Positions 13,012 through 13,146 of a stretch of 13,146 bases of DNA are shown piece after piece. Both the position numbers and the translations under genes were made by a program. The stretch is from Sulfurimonas sp. Lineage in GTDB: Bacteria; Campylobacterota; Campylobacteria; Campylobacterales; Sulfurimonadaceae. Each line of letters begins with the position of its first letter. Position 1 is the stretch's first letter. The notes beneath the pieces were generated by a model. It ran no database searches. It was not told the origin of the DNA and saw only the letters and a program-made list of their open reading frames with translations. The DNA is taken from positions 1 through 13,146 of the forward strand of contig JAGGWO010000149.1 in the NCBI GenBank assembly GCA_021157485.1. Direction: 5' to 3'.

Positions 13012-13146
13012 CTAAGCTTTTCTAGCAATTTTTTCAATTGCATCACGGTTCATATCATTCATCTGTGCATCCATAACTTTTTGATACATTCCAACTAAAC
13101 GATTTGTTTCTATCATCTGTGTCATCATGTGCACTGCGTTTACATT
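13012..13146 (-). CDS. flgF: FlgF-like proximal rod protein, C-terminal end only
   Basis: The frame is open from the window end to TAG at 13012-13014, giving the last 44 residues. They read VNAVHMMTQMIETNRLVGMY then QKVMDAQMNDMNRDAIEKIA, the C-terminal rod helix (typically VN.V..M..mI...R.fe...kv). The position directly before flgG supports FlgF. The start and most of the protein lie outside the window, so FlgG2-type naming cannot be excluded. Confidence 0.75.
   Translation of the reverse strand, partial: NVNAVHMMTQMIETNRLVGMYQKVMDAQMNDMNRDAIEKIARKA

Overview
The window looks like chromosomal DNA from a Campylobacterota (epsilonproteobacterial) bacterium. Sulfurimonas or a close relative is the best guess. 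The evidence is AT-rich DNA with tightly packed genes, a long DapD of about 400 residues with an extended N-terminal domain, a short 167-residue LeuD, a CiaD-like protein beside purU, and an S24-type CI-like repressor. This assignment is inferred from protein character and was not searched. All genes look like host genes; no transposase, integrase, CRISPR array, tRNA or rRNA was seen.

Layout. 1-601: 3' part of a CinA/MoaB-type molybdopterin-binding domain protein. 655-1612: three-gene rightward cluster of a 42-aa membrane protein, a DUF6166-HTH fusion and a 63-aa ribbon-helix-helix-like protein. 1615-2118 (-): ankyrin-repeat protein, divergent from dapD (2195-3394, lysine/diaminopimelate synthesis). 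3505-3810: a 101-aa miniature flagellar rod-like protein with only the N- and C-terminal rod motifs. 3807-5788 (-): S24 CI-like repressor followed 14 bases later by an NlpC/P60 peptidoglycan-hydrolase lipoprotein. 5789-6013: a divergent control region with a perfect palindrome, and a 27-aa ORF. 6010-7803 (-): CiaD-like, purU, trmL and a 50-aa membrane protein, nearly all overlapping or touching. 7808-9645 (-): leuD, leuB and a small TPR protein, apparently from the leuD promoter. 9731-10975 (-): CHASE8/HAMP/GGDEF diguanylate cyclase. 11081-12202 (+): PEGA/DUF1566 lipoprotein. 12207-13146 (-): flgF (partial) and flgG.

Functions. The leftward block joins leucine synthesis (LeuD, LeuB), formate/one-carbon supply (PurU) and tRNA wobble methylation (TrmL) in one probable transcription unit. 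Surface and motility functions recur (FlgF, FlgG, mini-rod protein, diguanylate cyclase, two lipoproteins) but are scattered. The most distinctive part is 3807-6013. It holds a lambda-like repressor with its own operator-like sites, a wall-active lipoprotein in the same operon and an unrecognised peptide ORF on the other side of the switch. There is no surrounding prophage.

Three ORFs are easily missed because of their size: 655-783, 5930-6013 and 6010-6162. All four convergent gene pairs have stop codons within 5 bases of each other or overlapping, and inverted repeats span the stops.
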